Source: CAZCJU01 sp964562175 (GTDB taxonomy: Bacteria; Bacillota; Clostridia; Oscillospirales; CAG-272). From it: a stretch of DNA of 16,198 bases. Below, one piece after another: positions 13,401 through 16,198 of this stretch (within the stretch, counting starts at the first letter, position 1; each line of letters begins with the position of its first letter). The DNA is taken from assembly GCA_964562175.1 (NCBI GenBank), contig CAZLRV010000030.1:1-16198 (forward strand), written 5' to 3'. The notes beneath the pieces were generated by a model, which had not been told where the DNA came from, did not search any database, and was given only the letters and a program-made list of their open reading frames with translations. The position numbers and the translations under genes were made by a program.

Positions 13401-14486
13401 ATGAGTTCATATTCAAACGAAATAACCAAGATCCCCATAGAAAAGATAGTACCGTTTCCGAACCACCCGTTTAAGGTGGTGGACGATGAAGCAATGGATC
13501 TGCTTGTTGAAAGCGTACGGGAAAACGGCGACGTGCTGACCCCGATAACGGTACGTATGATAGACAATGAGTATCAGCTCATCAGCGGACACAGGCGTAC
13601 ACACGCATCAAAGCGTGCGGGACTTGATACGATATCGGCATTGATAATCGAATGCACGGATGAACAAGCCGTTGTCAAAATGGTAGATTCGAATATGCAA
13701 CGCCCGAAGCTTGCATACAGTGAACGAGCGTTTGCTTATAAGATGAAGCTCGATGCGATAAAGCATCAGGGTAAGGCAACTTCCCGACAAATAGTCGGAA
13801 AGAAGGAAAGTGCCGATAAAATATCCGACAATAAGAGCGGCAGACAGATCCAGCGCTTCATCCGCTTGACGTATCTCATCCCGGAGCTGTTGCAAATGGT
13901 GGACGAACGCAGGATCGCATTTCAATGTGGGGTCGAGCTGTCCTACCTCTCGCAAGCTCATCAGAAGCATCTGTATTCCGAAATGCTTCGCACACGGTAC
14001 GATATCAATTTGCGGCAAGCATTGAAATTGAAGAAAGCCGAAAAACAGCATATGCTGAACGATGAGGAGATAACGAGAATATTAACCACCGTACCCAAGC
14101 AGGATCGGATATGCTTCAGAGTGTCACCCGCTCTGAAGGAAAAGCTCGACACCCAAAGCGAGCTTGGTCGAATGTCACGCTCCGAGCTGTTGAGGACAGT
14201 ATCAACGGCAAGCGGTAACGTATACGTAGCTCAAGATCTCAAGGAAGAGCTATTCCGACTCAGAGCGGATGTAGCCCGCCTCGGAAACCTGTACAAGCTC
14301 CATGCGGATCAGCTCGCCGTCCTTCTCGAAAACCCGTTGCTTGCATCTGCGGATCGCCAAAAGGTACATGAAATGCTGAACGACGTGACCTCCGATCACG
14401 CCGAGCTTGTCGCACTCAGAAAAGAAATGGTCGATACAATGCAACGCCTTAACAAGACCGTAAATCGCCTCAACGGCAAATACTGA
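13401..14486 (+). CDS. ParB-like partition/regulatory protein with C-terminal ribbon-helix-helix (MobC-like) extension
   Basis: 361 residues. The ParB N-domain spans about 8-110: ITKIPIEKIVPFPNHPF, LVESVRENGDVLTPITVR and the ISGHRRTHASKRAG box (GHRR at 63-66). A helical HTH-like middle (about 105-215) contains SERAFAYKMKLDAI and a SGRQIQRFIRL helix. From about 235 a different module begins: RICFRVSPALKEKLDTQSE, then GRMSRSELLR, the pattern of a ribbon-helix-helix domain as in MobC-type relaxosome proteins. A helical C-terminus follows (EELFRLRADVARLGNLYK, EMVDTMQRLNKTVNRLN). No ParA is present in the window. GGAGAAAAAT precedes the ATG. It may read DNA for partition, regulation or transfer; the fusion reading is inference. 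Confidence 0.8.
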   Translation: MSSYSNEITKIPIEKIVPFPNHPFKVVDDEAMDLLVESVRENGDVLTPITVRMIDNEYQLISGHRRTHASKRAGLDTISALIIECTDEQAVVKMVDSNMQRPKLAYSERAFAYKMKLDAIKHQGKATSRQIVGKKESADKISDNKSGRQIQRFIRLTYLIPELLQMVDERRIAFQCGVELSYLSQAHQKHLYSEMLRTRYDINLRQALKLKKAEKQHMLNDEEITRILTTVPKQDRICFRVSPALKEKLDTQSELGRMSRSELLRTVSTASGNVYVAQDLKEELFRLRADVARLGNLYKLHADQLAVLLENPLLASADRQKVHEMLNDVTSDHAELVALRKEMVDTMQRLNKTVNRLNGKY

Positions 14487-14532
14487 CTTTTTCTTTTTGC
14501 TCCCGCACCGCCTCATTCTTGCATAAACCACA

Positions 14533-14567
14533 CTCCGCTTCTTTTGCTTAAGAGCGGAGCTTTTTTT
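14533..14567 (+). terminator. Rho-independent terminator after the ParB-like gene
   Basis: CTCCGCT (14533-14539) pairs with AGCGGAG (14553-14559), followed by CTTTTTTT. It probably marks the end of plus-strand transcription of the element. Confidence 0.85.
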
Positions 14568-14623
14568 GAAAACACGTGCGGAAACAGTATTTTTCGCACC
14601 TACACGATTCTTCATACGTTGCG

Positions 14624-14642
14624 GGATTTTCTGCGAAAATCC
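14624..14642. repeat. Short hairpin GGATTTTC/GAAAATCC
   Basis: Perfect 8-bp arms with a TGC loop, five bases before the much longer inverted repeat at 14647. No U-run follows. Its role is unknown. Confidence 0.6.
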
Positions 14643-14646
14643 GTTA

Positions 14647-14698
14647 TTGCAAGATATGGTAGTGTCGGACAAAATGTCCAACACTACCCATCTTGCAA
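14647..14698. repeat. Long inverted repeat (about 24-bp arms, 3-base loop)
   Basis: The left arm runs from TTGCAAGAT through TGGTAGTGT to GGACA (14647-14671), the right arm is 14675-14698, and the loop is AAA. The arms match except for two mismatched positions and one extra base. It has no U-run and lies between two convergent genes. It could be fused ends of a lost insertion element, a cruciform or a protein site. Confidence 0.8.
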
Positions 14699-14764
14699 GC
14701 TGCGCTTGAGGCTTTCGTATAGGTATTGTATAGGTATAACGGCTCGCACGCTCGCCGCTTCATC

Positions 14765-15658
14765 TCAACGACGTTTTGCATGAGTGAAATGCAATAGCTT
14801 GCATGATCCGACCGCAACAAAAAAATGTGTCGCATAATGCGACACATTTCCGACAAGCTTAATGTCCTCGCCGGAGTTGTTCGTATCGGTCACGCTTGCC
14901 TTGTATTTGCCCAAGACGGCATCGTATTTCAGCGTGATAGGGCTGTTCGCCGCTTGGGCTGAGCCTGCCGAGAAGCTCGGCGTTTTGCCGTGCTTTGCCA
15001 TTTTTTGCAAAATGTAATTATAGCACTTCTCCGCAGCTCGTCCCTTGATGATCCCATAATATGCATCGGCGGGTACGGTTACCCTTTTGCCATTTACATA
15101 AGGATTTCTCTCATTTATTTCCGTCGCACTCGTTCTGAGTCCCTGCTGTATCTCCCATATGATTATCTGTGTTGCAATGGCGTAATCGTCTTCATTGCAA
15201 TCACTGTACGGTGCTGTCCTACCCGGCTGCCAGCCGCAGAAGCAAGCGGATGTTATCAAAATCTTTTTAGCCTCTCCCATGGTTTTCAGATAATTGCTTA
15301 TTTCTCCGCTTTCAGCCTTGTAATCACTTACATACGAGCCGAACGGCACGCCGGCTTCGATACAAAGTACTTGCCTTGTATCATCGGTCTTGTAATAGTC
15401 ACGTATCATAAGCTTTCGCTTTACACTGTCCTTTTTCGTTACGCCCGTACCGACTATTGATGTACCGTTGAATATGAAGTACGTAGTATCATTCGGCACG
15501 GTGTAAGCTTTTCCTTGCTTGTCCTTGTATTCCGAGCCGAGATACGATTCCACTTTTGTTGCATCATCGATATTTACGGATAATGTCGTGATAGGCAACG
15601 TGCAGAATACTGTCAGCAAAGCAAGCAGAAACGAAGTGAGCCTTTTGAATTGTTTCAT
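14765..15658 (-). CDS. Thioester-domain (Cys-Gln) surface protein, 3'-truncated
   Basis: 297 residues in the open frame, of which about 1-268 look native. Residues 1-27 form a signal peptide (MKQFKRLTSFLLALLTVFC). The thioester domain is visible: LCIEAG with Cys99, and ATQIIIWEIQ with Gln164, the pair that forms the internal thioester used for covalent host attachment. In full-size relatives this N-terminal head is followed by CnaB repeats and a sortase signal, as in the gene at the left edge. Here similarity ends at EDIKL (about nt 14852), and the last 29 residues are translated from palindrome copy 3 and the DNA beyond it. AAAGGA precedes the ATG. It is probably a truncated gene without a cell-wall anchor. 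Confidence 0.75.
   Translation of the reverse strand: MKQFKRLTSFLLALLTVFCTLPITTLSVNIDDATKVESYLGSEYKDKQGKAYTVPNDTTYFIFNGTSIVGTGVTKKDSVKRKLMIRDYYKTDDTRQVLCIEAGVPFGSYVSDYKAESGEISNYLKTMGEAKKILITSACFCGWQPGRTAPYSDCNEDDYAIATQIIIWEIQQGLRTSATEINERNPYVNGKRVTVPADAYYGIIKGRAAEKCYNYILQKMAKHGKTPSFSAGSAQAANSPITLKYDAVLGKYKASVTDTNNSGEDIKLVGNVSHYATHFFVAVGSCKLLHFTHAKRR
14819..14849 (-). repeat. Palindromic element, copy 3, with minus-strand T-run
   Basis: Perfect 13-base arms AAATGTGTCGCAT/ATGCGACACATTT (14823-14849) around a central base at 14836. On the minus strand it is followed by seven Ts (14825-14819), making a terminator-like hairpin. It sits exactly where the thioester-domain gene loses its family sequence. 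Confidence 0.9.
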
Positions 15659-15691
15659 AACAAATTCCTTTCAAGTATATTTTGTATATGT

Positions 15692-15720
15692 AAAAAGCGG
15701 AGATCGTTACATCCCCGCTT
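15692..15720 (-). terminator. Minus-strand hairpin with T-run upstream of the thioester gene
   Basis: On the minus strand AAGCGGGGAT pairs with ATCTCCGCTT (10 bp, one G-U; loop GTAACG) and a T-run follows. It is the second of two tandem hairpins between the minus-strand genes, so it could be a back-up terminator or a leader attenuator of the thioester gene. A plus-strand reading with TTTTTT a few bases later is also possible. Confidence 0.6.
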
Positions 15721-15736
15721 GAATTTTTTCGATAGC

Positions 15737-15769
15737 AAAAAAGGAAATGAGATCTTACTTCATTTCCTT
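15737..15769 (-). terminator. Rho-independent terminator of the rightmost minus-strand gene
   Basis: AAGGAAATGA (15741-15750) pairs with TCATTTCCTT (15760-15769). Read on the minus strand the second arm is followed by TTTT. It lies 26 bases after the stop of the gene ending at 15795. Confidence 0.75.
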
Positions 15770-15794
15770 GACAGCTATTTAATTATGCTTTTAC

Positions 15795-16196
15795 TTAATG
15801 AATTGCCTTAACTTTGTAACCGTTGCTTGTAGACACGAACCACAGTCCGTAATACTCATAGTCAAATTCCCAACTCCACATAGGTACCAGCTGCCACAAT
15901 ACGGATTCTTCGTTTCGAGCTTCGCCTTCTATGTATGCCCATGTGGGTCCATACGTACCCGTTGTTTCTTCGTTTATCTCGTCAGTGTACTTCCAATATC
16001 CCAAATAATCCCCAAACGCTATCATATCAGCCTTTATAGCCTCTATATCAAACGGCTTTGTCGTATATATGGGGTTGCAGAACACGATACTGTGAAGAAT
16101 ATCACGCCCATCGTCTTTGCTCCAAGCCCAATCATCAGAGTTCCAAGGATCTTCCTCGAAGTACTCCTTTATTGCCTCGTATCTGTTCTTTTTCAT
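15795..16196 (-). CDS. Hypothetical acidic, tryptophan-rich protein
   Basis: 133 residues, not recognised. It starts MKKNRYEAIKEYFEEDPW and is notably rich in Trp, Tyr, Asp and Glu (WNSDDWAWSKDDG, MWSWEFDYEYYGLWF). There is no signal peptide, membrane helix or anchor, so it is probably cytoplasmic. The ATG is only two bases from the window edge, so its ribosome-binding site cannot be checked and the gene may be longer. It is followed by two hairpins with T-runs and the thioester-domain gene in the same direction. An immunity or uncharacterised accessory protein is possible, but nothing visible supports one choice. Confidence 0.6.
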   Translation of the reverse strand: MKKNRYEAIKEYFEEDPWNSDDWAWSKDDGRDILHSIVFCNPIYTTKPFDIEAIKADMIAFGDYLGYWKYTDEINEETTGTYGPTWAYIEGEARNEESVLWQLVPMWSWEFDYEYYGLWFVSTSNGYKVKAIH

Positions 16197-16198
16197 CA

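Noticed and set aside
12520..14849. Invertible phase switch between palindrome copies
   Set aside because: No site-specific recombinase gene is present in the window, and the repeats are self-complementary, so orientation depends on one central base only.
1..16198. tRNA, rRNA, integrase or transposase genes
   Set aside because: None recognised on either strand, so the element's integration site and enzyme lie outside the window or are absent.

Overview
The window looks like part of a conjugative or mobilizable element (ICE/IME type) from a Gram-positive gut-type Firmicute, probably a Clostridia member of the Ruminococcaceae/Oscillospiraceae kind. The reasons are Gram-positive sortase-type surface proteins, GGAGG ribosome-binding sites, sigma-A-like promoters, a PrgI/VirB4 transfer module and a holin-like type I toxin. 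The species assignment is inference only.

Layout, left to right. (1) Bases 1-1661 hold the 3' part of a sortase-anchored adhesin with tandem CnaB/SpaA domains; its repeats are 264 bp long and identical in DNA for three copies. (2) Bases 1658-5757 hold a type IV secretion block: a pilin-like protein, a VirB6/TrbL-like membrane protein with an EF-hand/dockerin-like motif, a PrgI/VirB3-like protein, then a VirB4 ATPase that breaks off after the P-loop region. It is followed at once, in another frame, by what looks like the C-terminus of a VirD4 coupling protein. This implies a deletion or rearrangement that should have disabled self-transfer. (3) Bases 5757-6970 hold a small coiled-coil hypothetical gene and a Phd/YefM-ParE type II toxin-antitoxin pair with its own promoter. 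(4) Bases 7093-12502 hold the DNA-processing block: a two-winged-helix protein, an inverted-repeat-rich intergenic region (oriT candidate), a MOBP-like relaxase with a coiled-coil membrane protein gene overlapping its 3' end by about 350 bp, a large unknown protein, and a DUF3991/Toprim primase-like protein. (5) Bases 12503-14567 hold a small BspA-type leucine-rich-repeat gene, a type I toxin-antitoxin locus (holin-like toxin with a convergent antisense RNA) and a ParB-like gene that seems to carry an added ribbon-helix-helix domain, ending in a clear terminator. (6) Bases 14568-16198 appear to be a boundary zone rich in hairpins, then minus-strand genes: a thioester-domain surface protein truncated exactly at a palindrome, and an unrecognised acidic, tryptophan-rich protein.

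Together these read as a decayed ICE. The transfer ATPase and coupling protein are broken, but relaxase, primase, ParB and two toxin-antitoxin modules are still open, so the element could persist by addiction and perhaps be mobilized by a helper. The parts most worth a second look are a 27-bp perfect palindrome present three times between 12520 and 14849, the mirrored sense/antisense design of the type I locus, the VirB4/VirD4 junction, the nested gene in the relaxase, and the ParB fusion. All family calls come from reading motifs; no database search was possible.
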